64,000 nucleotides of DNA from Datnioides undecimradiatus (lineage: Eukaryota > Chordata > Actinopteri > Lobotiformes > Datnioididae), in contig WARS01000033.1 in assembly GCA_008933995.1 (NCBI GenBank), positions 250,501 through 314,500 of the forward strand, written 5' to 3'. The first letter of the stretch is position 1. Each line of letters starts with the position of its first letter. Below the pieces are notes generated by a model. That model did no database searches. It saw only the letters and a list, made by a program, of their open reading frames with translations, and was not told where the DNA came from. Positions 34,901 through 48,900 of this stretch are shown here, one piece after another. A program made the position numbers and the translations under genes.

Positions 34901-37900
34901 GACAGTCTCAGCAGGGCACACTGTGCAGCGTTTTTCCTTACATTGTGGAAACATTAATTGCCAGTTGACAAGCCCCAACACAGACTCTCACTGAGCAGGT
35001 ACTGTATAAGCTATAAGCTAAACTTTCCAAACCAACGCTCAGGAAAGATAGGATGCATGATAGAGGTTATTTTTCCAGCCATAAAACATTCAGCAAAACA
35101 GCAGGGTCCAGACCATGTGACCCTGTACGTTATTTTCACACCTTATTGGGATAACGCGCTCGGAAGGAGGCAAGCGCTTTACAAACTGTTGGCACTCGCT
35201 TCAAGTCGAGCGGTAGTCTTCCAAATACCACCACAGGCCAAGAGGTGGGTGGAGATTTCACTCAGCCAATCCGTGTGGAGACACTGGGAGGGAAAAAAAC
35301 TAAGCAAACCTTTAAAATGGGTATATGAAGCAGTTGGATGCATGTCTGAGCACTTTATATCACAGGATAGCACACAGTCAGCACAGTGCAGCAGCAGGGC
35401 TCTGGCCTGACCAAACACTGAAAAGCTATTGGCGCTCTGCTTCATATATTGTTATTTATTATTCCCACCGCCGCATGTCCTAGTAGAGCCTGCTGAATTT
35501 GGACAACCACAAGAAAGGACAGATAAAAGGCAGTGTATATTCTTAGTATGTGAGTAAGTCTTTTTAGTTTTACTTTTGAGTATTATAAAAAGGTTATGAT
35601 TTCATTTGACCTCTGTGAAAACTGTCACATGGCAGACAGTGACGCCCTCAAATGCCTTGTTGTATCTCCTCAAGTCTGAGATATTAAAGAAATCTGCTTT
35701 ATGTGAGTTGCATGTAAAAGGAATCCTCACATTAGTGAAGCTGATACTAGAGAATGTGTAACAGGCTCAGCAGTTGGGGCATAATGTTTCGAGGAATTTG
35801 ATTTGATCGTTAAAAAGTGGGTGAGTCAGAACAAACACAGAGCCATAGTGATTCAAATGTGGACAACGGGCTCGTGGTTTGGACTCCAGAAGAGATACGC
35901 TGTCACTAGTTAACTTAGGAAAGCTCTGTGCCAAGAAAAGTTGAAAACTGATCGATGTCATGTTGATGTTGACTGAAACTGGTTGACTGAAGCTTGCATG
36001 AGCCCACGTCATATTTTGTTTTAAAGGAAGAAAACTAAATTGGATTTTGATTTAAAAATACAGAGAAAGTTACTTTTTGTATTTTATTTTGTTATACATT
36101 ATTAAACAGTTGCAAAATATGACAATAGAAGCTTGACTCCAAATACTTACAGATGAATTAAGAAGTTGAACAACAGAGCACTTATCATTTCTACCAATTC
36201 ATTATAAACACTATTCAGGCTAAGGCTAAATCCTTTGTTACCGTTCCATGTGGCTGCTGTCCCTGGGATTACAAGTGGATATTTTATCATGCGATCCTAG
36301 ATACATTCTCACGCGGACCATTTGAAAGTCAAATAGAATCGATGAGTTAAGGCTTCCAGAGGTCTACACTTCAAACAAGGCATCATTTCAGGTTAAAAGT
36401 GTCTGTGAAAGCAAATGGGCTGGTAGAAAAACATTTCCCCCCAGCCTGACTCAAGACTTGAGTGAGAAAAACTGACCAGACATAACTGGACTATTGGTAA
36501 ATTTAGGTTATTGCAGGTGTGTTTGTTGACTTTGCCGGAGGTTTGGCAGGTAGTCGTCCATCACTAACCCTGCCTTCATGTGTTTGTCCAAGCTCTCTGT
36601 TTACTAGCTTTGAAGTAGTAATTATAAAGCCACTGTGTTCTGCTTCTGAGTCACAAACACAGAGGATGCTAGCAGAAGTAGTATACAGAAGCAGGAAGCA
36701 GGGACTTTACTTACTAAAACCTTTCCAATCAACCACAAACACTTCTTCAGCTTGAAGGAACATCGATGTTGTTTGATGTAAACTTGCATTTCTAGTATTT
36801 CCATTGGGGTGTGATGGCAGGATTATTCTGTTAGTGGGGTTTTTGCACATCAAGTGGCTGCTGTGTACTGGTATTGGTACATAGTCATAGCAACGCCAGT
36901 GTTAAATGTACATCCCTGTGCTCACTGATCGCACAGAGCAGCTCTGCTTTTCCTGATCGCAGCAACACTGCACTGTGCGGAGGAGCGTCTGAGTCTATCC
37001 ACAACGAGTCATACAGTGACTCATGGACATGTGGCAGAGTGAACCTGCTGGCTGCTACTAAAAACAACTAAATACCAGCTGAGTTGTTAAGTGGAATAGA
37101 GTGCTGTACAAGGAGCCTGTGAACTACATTTACCAGGTACAAAACACTGAAAGCCTGCTACAGGATCAGTGAACTGAGAGACTGACCCAGGCCCTGCTCA
37201 GACCACCACAACTGCTAGTTTTTGTCATCTCACAGACAGACGGCAATGAATTGAAGGAAACCCAAGTTATGTGAAAACTGATCTAGTACCAGTGAGGGTT
37301 GGGAGGGCACAGACTGCAGCAGGGTGACGGGCTAAAAAAAGCTTAGAAACAGTTGGTTCTGATAGATTTTCCACCAGCAGGCCGCTCGGCCTTACTGGCC
37401 AGCTGCGTGGCAGCAGATTCCTCGGCTACATGATTCACAATCACAGATTATTTGTCAGTTTAAGAGCCACAGTTACAACCTCTCATACCATTTCTGCTGC
37501 CTGCTGCCTCATTAAGGGCTACTTAAGCTGGAGAATTCTTTGAGTTATCTTTAGCTTAGCATCAAACCCATACAAATCAGGCTCTGACAGAGGTTATCAG
37601 CTGAAGCTTTAGCACAGCAGGACGTATTCAGATATGTACAACAGTAATTATGCACCAATAAAACTGGAGAAATTACGCTGTTATCTTGATAAGTCGACTT
37701 ACAGTTTTTCATATCAGCTAATCAGATGCAAGGCTATATATCAGTGAGATTCACAAGAAAACTGGGCAGTGGAGTGACTGCAGAGAAAATGTACATGGAG
37801 TCAAAACCATGAGTAACATCTTCATAATAGTCTGGAGGTTGTCTAATACCTGGGCTGTAGTCTGGAATCATAACAAGCTTCTATGCCCTGTCCTTGAGAT

Positions 37901-37997
37901 AACAAAGCTGCATACAAAAAGCCATAAATACCAGACATAACTTCCATGTCAATCCCATTTCACAGCCCCACCTTCAAGAGGAAGTCTCTCTCTTTCT

Positions 37998-38045
37998 CAC
38001 ACACACACACACACACGCGCGCGCACACACACATGCAGAGACAGA

Positions 38046-38102
<57 letters not shown>
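37998..38102. repeat. (CA)n microsatellite with CG and GA interruptions
   Basis: Two CA blocks are separated by 'cgcgcgcg' and 'tgcagagacagagac'; the second block holds more than 25 units. The total is about 105 bp. Confidence 0.97.
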
Positions 38103-38104
<2 letters not shown>

Positions 38105-38399
38105 CTTTCTCAGTGGTGCATGCCATCCCCACCAAAGATCACACCCAATATTTCCTGCAAAACAAAACAAGTTTTAAGATGTTGAAATACATGTTTGAAT
38201 TCTGTATTCATCTGCAACAGGAACCTTTCAAACTCCTGCAAAACACCTGTGCCTTGTATTTTCACTTCGAACATATGATATCAGTAAAGATATTTTACCA
38301 GATATTTATACCAGATTAATTGTTTTACAGTAACAAATTCCATGAACTTGTTCCAGATTTTGCTGGTATACATATTTTATAGTAACTTGAATATTATTT

Positions 38400-38650
38400 T
38401 GTTTTGAACTGTTGGGACAAAACAAGTCACACTGGGATCCAGGATGGTGTGAGGGGCATTTTCCATTGTTGCCAAATGGTTACTCAATTAATTTGTACTC
38501 AAAACGCCTCGCTTACATGCACCTTCGCTTCAGCTACTGAGGAAGGGGAAAACATTTCTCATCCACCCCTGCTCCTCCCATACTCAGCTGGCCAGGGATT
38601 CAAACTGGTGAACTTCCGGCCCACTGTAGCTTAAGCTTGGGTGGCAGTGC
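38400..38650 (-). repeat. Possible tRNA-derived SINE remnant
   Basis: On the minus strand 'cagtttgaatccctgg' (about 38591-38606) resembles a tRNA B box. A clear A box is lacking. A + strand stretch at 39162-39190 ('ggtggtggagcagtggttat') looks like an A box of another remnant. Weak evidence. Confidence 0.25.
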
Positions 38651-38967
38651 CGTCTCTCAACACTCTCCGCGAATCAACTGAACACAATGAGACGGCTTGC
38701 ACTCAGGCGCTTAGTGATGACATGCCAAGTATGCGCCAGCCAAATCTTCACCCTTTATTGCCTTACGAAATGCACTTACTGTATGTCATCATGCTCTTTG
38801 AAGCACACAGACAGCAGGACATTAGCAGCACTTCTGTCTTTGGTCAGCTCATTCCATCAATTCACTCCACCGCTCATGGTGTTATGGGCTCCTTACACAC
38901 AGAGAAAAATTGCCTCCAGGAAGGCTTTAAGCCACACCCCCAACAGGTCCTTGTTTGTGATGATGTA

Positions 38968-38991
38968 TTAGGTTAGGGTTAGGGTAAGGGT
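38968..38991 (+). repeat. Telomere-like TTAGGG stretch
   Basis: It reads 'ttaggttagggttagggt' followed by 'aagggt': about four units, two of them exact TTAGGG. Too short to call an interstitial telomere with confidence. Confidence 0.7.
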
Positions 38992-39840
38992 GCACAAATT
39001 CAGAGACTCTTAATTGAAAATGTGATGATTTCAAATTTCTCCAAGGAAGATAAACTACATTAAATAAGTTGTTGGATTGGCCCTTTACACAATACTCCTT
39101 TGTACATGCATGTAACAAACAATACTTCTGCACTTTTAAAAATTTGTGCTAACAATATGTATTGGTGGTGGAGCAGTGGTTATCGATGCACCCCTGCTTC
39201 AGTGTAATGCTGGACCTCCGTGTGCTTGGCTGAGGAGAAAACCCTCCGCCGGAAATGCTTCCCGCAGCTGTTAGGAGTATCATTCCCCACCTTGAGGCCA
39301 ACCAAAAGACAAATAGCAGCCAAGTCATGTGACTCTTCTGCTGCTGAGATGCCATTCGGTCCTATTCCAGCCCTCTCAAAAGATTCAATTCATGGTTGTC
39401 TTTCTCAGTGAGCAGTCCCTTCTCACCTACATTAAGGTAATTGACTTATAACACAACCCTGTTTAATATCATCACAGCTTAAAGATAATCATTCGACTGA
39501 TCAGTTCACATGGCCTATATGAAATGGACCTGAAATATTTTCCCTCTACATCCCCTCAATCACATGATAGATCAAAATCATTTAAGTCTGACAACGTTGT
39601 TCTATGAGTGACACAGTGCTTCTTTTTATTTAATTTCATTCTGGTTGTCTGTGACAACCACGTCTGTCAATTTAAATTTTCATCTCAGGTTTTGGGATAT
39701 ATCACCATACTGTATGAAGTGTGTGAAGAAAGAGAAATCCAACAATGCCAAAGCAATCTTATTTACATGCTGCAACTCATTTCATCTGGAAACAGATAAA
39801 AACACAATGAGATGTTTTGGGAGACCAGAATATAGGATGT

Positions 39841-39952
39841 AGGGACTACAGCTGGATGGAGGATGGATAGGGACTACAGCTGGATGGAGGATGGATAGGG
39901 ACTACAGCTGGATGGAGGATGGATAGGGACTACAGCTGGATGGAGGATGTAG
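39841..39952. repeat. 28-bp tandem repeat, four copies
   Basis: Unit 'agggactacagctggatgga' plus 'ggatggat' is repeated at 39841, 39869, 39897 and 39925. The copies are identical except for the last two bases of the fourth. A minisatellite, not a CRISPR array, since there are no spacers. Confidence 0.95.
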
Positions 39953-42900
39953 TGACTGTAGCATTTCAACAGTTATTCATAACTTCTTGCTGGCAAAGCA
40001 GATACAGCATATACAGTGATAGGAATTGTCATAAAAACTGTACTGTACTGTTTGTTGAAGCTAATCATGTCTTGGACCAGTTCCCATACTGGAGACAGTG
40101 AGGGATTCTGGGAAAGACATCAAACACTTTTGTTCCCAAAGTGATAAACTGTCTACTTCTGCACCAGAAAATGCATTTTCAATGAAGCACAGTGATAGTA
40201 AAGCTGCTTAAAACAGCACCGATCTTCAAAAGGAATGAGTGGACTGAAGGTAAACTATTCCACTAATCATCCTCTAACATCGACTAATGAAATCAGGTAT
40301 TCCTCTTAGTGAAATGTCTGGCTCTGATAAACAAACATATTAAACAGATTCCATTTATTAAGGCAATTTGCACCATGCAGTACAAGGAGTAATACTTCTA
40401 ACCAAATATCTGTCACTTTGGGATGAGATTATTTATCAATAATCCGTGCTGTGTACTGCAAGATTAATGTGTGCCTGCAGGTGTCCTGTGTGTGGAGGTG
40501 CAGTGTGTGAAGGCAATGAGTGGCTGTGCTGGTGCCTGCAGAGGATGGGAGGGATGGCACACTGCTGGGTCTGCTTCGACTGGCACCAACAGGTGTGCTT
40601 TGGAGGGTGCCAGTACCGGCCTGGCCAGAAACACTGCACAGATAGCAGCCAAACCACACACAACTCCCTTACGCACATACACACAACACACACAGAACCC
40701 AAGGCAGCCCATTCCTCTAAGGAACACCACAGCAGAGTGGCTCTGTTATGACATTTCTAACCAGGGGCGGAGGCAGGCCAGTGGGCACCATAGAGGAGAG
40801 GGAGGAAAAGAGCAGGGGGCTGGAGGAGGCTAACGCAGGGATATCCCAGCACAGAGCCACTTCCCTCCTTTAGACTGAAGAGGAGTGTGCATGAATGTGA
40901 GGACAGGAAAACTATCAGAAACATTTCAAACAGAGTGAGAGTTTGGGCATTTGAGTTTGCACTTTAGTTAATTCCAAGCCTTTACCCAGCATGCTCTTCT
41001 CCTCATACTGAATATGTGTTTAGTCAGAGATTTGTGTTTACATGAACACATACACACAAAAACAAATACAGTGCCTTTGCACTGTGCAGATTCTTTACTT
41101 GTATGTATGGTTGCATTGTGGTTGTGCAATCTCCAGTGAAGAGGAAAAAAATTCTCTTGTTACGGGAATTAAGGTTTGTTTTCTTCTCCCAGAGCTCAGG
41201 TGGTTATATCTGAGATGCAAAAGGTTTCAGAACATCAGCAAATGTAGGGTCTAATTTAATGGACCACTACTGCTGCAAGAATTTCATAGAGACCCACACA
41301 GGCAGTTGCCCTTGGCAAAGCTACACTAAACCACAACAAACAAAGGCTTTTCAGCTGGGTGGACTCCGTTGTCCACCACGCCCTGACAATATGTTTTCAG
41401 AGTGAGACAGCAAGGGAGCAAGGGAGTATGGGAGCCTGAGGCCCACGCTGTTACTGATAGGACACTAGATCAAAGCCCGTTCCCATCGTTAGTGAGTACA
41501 TAAAACCTGAGAGAGATGAAAGACCATCAGCAGACTGTGGGAGAAATGATGAAGGACAGAGCAGCCCCTGCATGGCATTTACAAACAGCACAGAATAAGA
41601 CAAGCTTTCTGCGCTGCGTCTGCGAGGAAAAGTTAGGGGGAGTCAGAGGGGACGCTGGGCCAGAACCTGCCCACAGGATAAGCAGGGGAGTGATAAGACA
41701 GTAGCCTGCAATATCCATCCAACAGAAAACAAGCAGCCAGGAGGTCAACCCACAATCAGCATGCTTACACCACATCAGTTCCACGGATATATTGCAAAAC
41801 TATTACTGTAAAACCGTCATTTGTGTGTCTGCTGAAAGCACGAGAGCAAAAATAGATCAAATCAATGCATCCGGCTTGAGTGTGTTTCAAAGACAAGCTG
41901 CACGAAACCCAGGGCGCCAACACCCCCTCAACATCCCCTCAACCAATATACAGGTTTAGGATGTCATGTAAGGTCTGGAAACCTTCTGGTATGGATCAGG
42001 GCAGTGTGTCGACATCTACTCTTTTCAGAGCAGAGCACAGACAGAAAGAGACAGTGTAATGAATATTAAAGGGAATAAGCATAATTAAACAGAATAAGCA
42101 GGCAACAGGAGACCCCACCAAACCAAGCCAACAGCCTTGCAGTAACAGTAGATAGGTCTACTAATCTTGTCAATCCTTCAAACTATACATTTGGTCAGGA
42201 GCTTATATATTCATACATCATAGAGAAGAAATGAGATTATCAATGAGTGTGTGTCAACTTTTCTCTGTGTCTCACCACAAGAGGATCCTGTTTACTAAGA
42301 ACTTTGACAAAAGGCAATCTCTTGTAGCAGCAAACACAACTCTAAACATGACCAATGGGTACACCTCTCGAAGAAACCCGTGAGTTGTATTTACATCCTG
42401 CTCACTTCTATTTTTGAATTATAATCCTATGCCACTAATACAACCCCAAAACATAAAACTAAGTAGACGAGACCAAATGTGAAAATGCAAACTAAAGCGT
42501 TTCTCAGCACAGTGCTCTATGGGAGGAAGTGTTTGTGTCACACACACATATCCTGCTGCAGAGGCTATGCTCTACAAGAATCTAAGGAGCCAAAGATAAC
42601 CACCGAACCGTCTTCCTGCACGCTGTCAATCAGGGGTTACATTCAAAAAGCAGCCTGTGTTGGAACGTCAGCGCTCACGTGGAAGTGCAGTGACAGGTAA
42701 CACTAAAAAGGCCAGTAGATTTGCGGATGTAAGAGAAAGCCAACAAGCAACTGAAGGGCACACTTGTAATTATACTTAATATTTGGTGTTTGACAGCACT
42801 AGTTTGCACTTAAAGTGGTTCTAGGAACAGTCACAGATGGCTAGTTCGAAATCTGAGAGACGACTTCAGCTCCAAACTTCTAAACAGCCATTAACTGATG

Positions 42901-45900
42901 TGGATGAATGTGATACTGGTGGCCACTTGACTTTTTAGTGACAAGTGATATTGGGAAAAGTGCCCCAATTCATTTTACACAATCTTGTTTAGTTTGTCCA
43001 TTCTGGGTTATTGTAGACGCAGCTCAGTGGAACACGTGGACTTTATGGAAGGATCTCCCTGTCTAGTTAAACAGGGCTCAATGTAGGGGAGCAAAAAGAT
43101 ATACCTAACGTGCAAAATATTCTAATGAACAGATAAAATGAATTATATAATTAATTCCTGTGATAAATTCCTCTGAATCCTACACACTGCTCCTTTAAAA
43201 CCTAAACCTAACCTAAAATATTGAGGTGAGTTTAAGTGAAGTTGAGCAAAAGTAAAAATGGAACAGTTAACAAAAGAATTAGATCTGATTCATCTGTAAA
43301 CTTACAAGTATCTGGATAATAACTGCCATTTTTCAACAGATTTTGTGTAGTCAAACTGAATCCGAAAGCCTGTTGGTTCTTGCACCTGGTTTAATGTGAA
43401 AGTAAATTACACTAAACACATAAGTCCGACCACACGAAGTAAATACGTTGGCTCAATTGATTGCATGTTAGCATGATACTGTTGTGACAGCACATTTTCT
43501 TGTTTCTCAGAATAAAAGGCAACGTAATCCAATGGGTTTTTTAACCAAAAAAATCATAAAAATTAAACAAGGGTGGAAATGAACGCTACAAGCACAACAC
43601 TGATCCCACTAACAATGCCGAAGTGTCTCAAGAGCTGCACTGCTGTCTCTCCAAACATGCCTGTTTAACACACCAGCAGTTCTGGTTCCAATTAGCTTAA
43701 ATGCTACATCCAAAGGGAGCCGGCGGAGGAGCTCCACTATATTCCTTTAATTGATGGTTGCACTACTATCCTATTTCATAGCCGGGTTTCTGCAAAGGAA
43801 ACCTGAAAAACACTTCATTAGCATGAAAAGCTGCTCTTTAATTATTTCACCGCGTTCGAGCCTGATCTACAAGTGCCGTTACACGGGATGTCTATTTTGA
43901 GTTGATTCATTTAGCTGAACAATTCCCCAGTCTATAAAGATTGGTGATATTAGGGTTAATGTACCCTTGGATTAGTGAAAGACAACTTAAGCTATTTCAG
44001 TCAGTTATTCTTCATTTCTATTAACTATTGGCATGGCAAAGGTTTTGAATTGTTGATTTGTTTTTCTTGCATTCATCATGAGACAGTTATTACTTACTAA
44101 CCACACTAAGTAAACAAAAACAAGCATTTAAGGATTAACAGTACCTTTACTAACATCAAAGTAGAAGCAACAAATTAAGAAAGTTATATTTTAATGGCAG
44201 TTTTGTGCGCTGTATAATTCTGTTGCAGATACATTACATACATACATACATCATAAGGCACCTGATGCATGTCGCTCAAATCACAACTGTATACGTAAAT
44301 GCAAATTCAAGCTCTGTTTCTGACACCTGTGATGATGTGATCTGTACAGGGATACCTCATCCATGTGACTAATGATCTGACCTCACCTTTGCCTTTATTC
44401 CTGGTGTTCTTTATGCTTTCTCTTCATCTTCATTGAGAATGAATGCAAAGACATGAAAAACCTGCATGTGAGAAACGTGAGGTGGCAGCCCCAGACCCCG
44501 TTAAACTGAATAAAGTTGACTTTTAGAGTTCAAGGAAAACTGTGAAATGTTAATTGTTCTCAAATGTGAAATTGGAGGATGTATCATATTAAGTGATTCC
44601 TTTCTGTGTATAACAACAGTGTCAGTTCACCTCAGTGTGTAGGCTACTCTGAAACTGCATAAATTCTATGACCTGGTGACAGCAGATCAGCTGCACAGAT
44701 GAGTGCAACACACGCTTATTTCATGTTGTATATGATTCATTCCGTACCTGTATTGGCTCCATTTTCCATGCAGTTCTGTTGAATAACCTATGCTTTGGGA
44801 CTTTCCTGGCACAGAATACAAAATCAGTAACTCAAATCTCATCCAGCCTTTTTGCTTACTCACCCTCTAAATCTGAACAAGAACCAATATTTTACATTAG
44901 CTAAAAACTAATATCTGCTTCAATGTTATGCTGTGTTTGGCTGTGCTTACACCTACCTAAGATCTGAATACAAGGCGAGCCAGATGACCCCAGATGTGTG
45001 TACATGTATCCAATTATATTACAACAAGGACACTCTTACACCTTACATTACTGTGGGTTTTTTCCTATCTGGATACATTGTCCAGATACATTTTAATGCC
45101 TAGTGTACACAAGGTACATGTATCATTTTTGCAACAAACACATTTCGCAGTGATTATCTCTAATAACTATGGAGCATCAGTAACCTTGATGTTTAAGCTC
45201 AATTTTCCAACTTCATCGTTTATTTAACCCTCTGCTGCTCCACTCTTTACCAGGCTGACACTGTGTGGGTTTCTAAAAAAAAGTGCTAAAATAAAGCGCT
45301 GAACCGTTTTGAGGAATCAAATCCACCCAAGCAGTTCAAGGTCTGTGCAGCTTGTGACAGAGGATGTGTCAGTTTAGGGAAGCTGGGGCAGTGTTTTTAG
45401 AACACTACAAAAAACCATCACAGAGGAAACGTAGAGTCCAGGTCAAGGGCACAGGGAAGGGGGAGGGGGTGGCGCACACAGTCTCAGCGGATGGGTTCAC
45501 ACTTGTCCCACTTCACAACCCAAGTAAAGAAAGAGACAAGAAGAAGGTAAACTATAACATTACATTTGACTGCAGAGTGTGGGGTGCATTCAAACGCTCG
45601 ATGACAGGGGTTCAACAGTGTGGAACTGAATCTCATATGCACAGCACTGCAAAATCCATCTGACGTCAGCAACATTTGTAAAGGTGCCTGAAGCAGCTTC
45701 CACCTGGAGAAAGCTCACTCTGAAATTTTACAAGAGGTTTAAAGTCTACAAGAAAATGTGTGTTCTGTTACACACTAAAGCTACAGTTACTACTAGGGAT
45801 CTACAAATTGTAGGCTACACAGGCCCTGACAAATCAGGCAAAGGCAGTGAGATTACACACACATTATCACTCAAGCTTAGTCCCGGGTGGCAACACAGTC

Positions 45901-48900
45901 CTTCAAAATTCCTGGAATGTTTTTTGTTATGCAAACTGTCATTAAAATGGCCACCTCAATGTCATTAAATTAGACCTTCCATTAGTTTATCTAAGTGTCT
46001 GAACATCTCAAACAGTCGGATAACAAGCTGGCACATTTAAATATAATGGAACATCAAAGAAGTAGCATAAATGAAACCGAACAGAAGCAGTGAAAGCCGG
46101 GCAGAAACATCAATGTGCCCAGAAACTGAAATGGAAACTGTCTGTGGCACTTCTCGTTATTTTCCAGATCAAGCAAATGGAAGACTGTACAAATGTGTTG
46201 CGATAGGCCAGTTTTAGCTAAATATAAATGGCTTAGTGCAATGGGAACATCACAGCTGTCTTTTATAATGATCCACATCTTTATGATCCAACACTTAACA
46301 TTTTTATCAGGCATTACCTAACCTTCATATATCTTTATTTCCTTATCTGGATTACCCAATCTGTGTGTAGCTGTAACACCTATGCAGTTAGGCAGTTTGG
46401 CATTTCAAACTTTGCTCATCATCACGTTTGCTAAACAAACGTCTAACTTATGGATGAGTATAGTACCTCAATACTTCTGAGCACGAACCACAATGTGTCC
46501 ATATAGTATCAGAGCTGTTCCTGAGTGAAATTGGCCACAGAATCCTATATTCTTAGTCATGGCTACTCATTCTTTGCCTGAATTGGACACAGTTTTATTA
46601 AATGATAGCGTATTTTATTTACACAAAGATCATAACAAAGCAAAAACACTGATGCTGGACTTTTATTTTGATTAGTTAAGTATTTTCAACCTGCACGCTG
46701 TACTGCCAGTCTATTGATAAAGTATTGGTTAAAGTATCACTTTAGCAGCAGTATTAATTCTAAAAACAATACTCCAAACACACAACATGGAAACACATTG
46801 ATGCCACGCATCTAAAGCTTCACTAAAAAACGGGAGTTACTTGTTGACTCAAATTTGTAAACCATCACCAAATCCATTGGCTTCTGAAATGTTTTATCCT
46901 GATTTAGCCTGATGTCTGAGTTTACGTCCCACAAATTTACTTTATGGTTAAGTGTCAGCTCTCTCCTCAAGCCTGATTCCACCTTGAATCAGCTGTTTTC
47001 AGCAAACAGAACGCACACAGAGACACAAAAATAAAACTGAGGGCTACCTGCCAAGCACCAAAGCATAGACAGACTGAAGTTACTCCAGCTTTAAGCTGGC
47101 AGCAGAGACAGACACAGTGGCAAACTGATGTCCCCGACCCACAGATCGTCACGCATAACTCTTAACTCATAACTCTAATTCAGTGTCGCAGAAAATCACA
47201 CAGTGGTGTGGCAATATGCAGGCATTGTGTGGTTTGTTGTTGAAAAACAAAACAAACAAACAAAAAAACAACAAGTAAATCACTGCAAACGTATAGTGGC
47301 ATCAACTTCCTGAGGAGTTGGTCAAGTAAGCCAAACATAAAACAACTACAGACCCAAAGTTGATATAGAGCAAAGTGGAAGTTAAAGAGAGTTAATACTG
47401 GACTTGCATATATCCGGTAGCCAACACCAAATGAATGCTTATGCAGTGTCTGCAGGATGTGTAAATAGGCAATTATAAAGCCATAATTTGTCAAGGTTGT
47501 GGGTTTGTCAACTCAGTGAGGAGCTCTTCTGCCTCTAAGTGGCCAAAAAAGCTCTATTAATGTAACCCTATCATGCACCACTTCTTGAACTTGTGCAAGT
47601 GCTATCATAATTGTGGACCATTTGTAAAGCCACAGCAAAAGTGGCAAACTCTTCAAAATGCAAACTGCAAAATTAATGAACAAGCCCTGAGCAGGCAGCA
47701 GCTAGAGGTGTGGTGGACTGTGCAGTGTCAGCCTGGATGCATGCAATTTAACCCTTAAACTGGAAAGGACCATGAGCAGCATGTGTAATGGAGGACTCCA
47801 TTTAAAGCGGAGAAGTCAGGAGAGCTCGACAGGGGGAGGGGGCTCCAATAAGAGCCTCTCTTCCTGACAGCCACACACTGGAGTGGGGGAGGGTTAAAAA
47901 CACCAAGCCCTCTTCCTGAGTCTTCAGCAATGGGCATAATGTGATGGATCCTTCCCTCCACCTACTTCTTATTTGGCAATATAGGTCACAGCCTGACGTT
48001 TCCAGTGAAGAAACCCATAGTGTGTAATAACCTATGTGGACAGGTCACTGTGCTGAGAGCTGCCTGAAGGAACTTATCGAGTTATAGCTACACTCATTCA
48101 GAGTCTGCAGCCTCTTTACAAGAATCTGTTCTGACACAGAGACAGAGAAAGGTAGGCCAAGCCAATATTGTTTCCTGGGTTAAATTGACTGCACTGTTGA
48201 TCCAAACAACTAGCATTTGCAGTCTATCCAAAGCGCACTCTACTGCAGTAATTACCCTTCCCCTTGTGAAAGGGGAAAAAACTAACACACCCCCACCCTG
48301 TGCTCTGACTGGTGATAAGTTGTTGTGCAAACTGAAAATGATAAATCAGGAAACAGGTTTTTCAGGAAAGAAGACTGAAGTGTTGGCACAGACCTCATGA
48401 CAATATGCCACAACCTCCGCTTGTTGTAAAAGTTCTTCAACACGAGTGCTAGTCCTGCTTGTTTGTTGTACTGAAGCAAACACAACAAGTGAGCCTAATT
48501 CCTCACCTATGTCAACAAGGATCAAGCGAACTTGGTAACAATGCACTCCGAATTTTGATATCTAATCTGTGCAGTCACTTAGTTGTGTGGATTTAGTCTG
48601 TTAGCATATGCCAAACGACAAACAAAGCAATTAGCAGCCTGCATGATCCTCGCCAAAATCCTGATTTAGTACTCATCAAACAGGCTCAGAGTGTTCGTTG
48701 CTGAGTCTCCAAAGAGTGGCAAATCAGCAAGGCCTCCTAGCAACATATTTGCCCAGCTACAGGCACACATGGTTTCAGTTAGGGGTCTGCACCTATAAAC
48801 AGTTGGCCATGGCAGCTTATTGGTCAGGAAGTGCAATGTTGACTGCAAGTTAAGACAGGCACAAGCTGCTAATGAATGATATACACTCTTGTAGTCTAGC

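Noticed and set aside
39841-39952. Direct repeats resembling a CRISPR array
   Set aside because: The units are contiguous with no spacers, and the genome is vertebrate.
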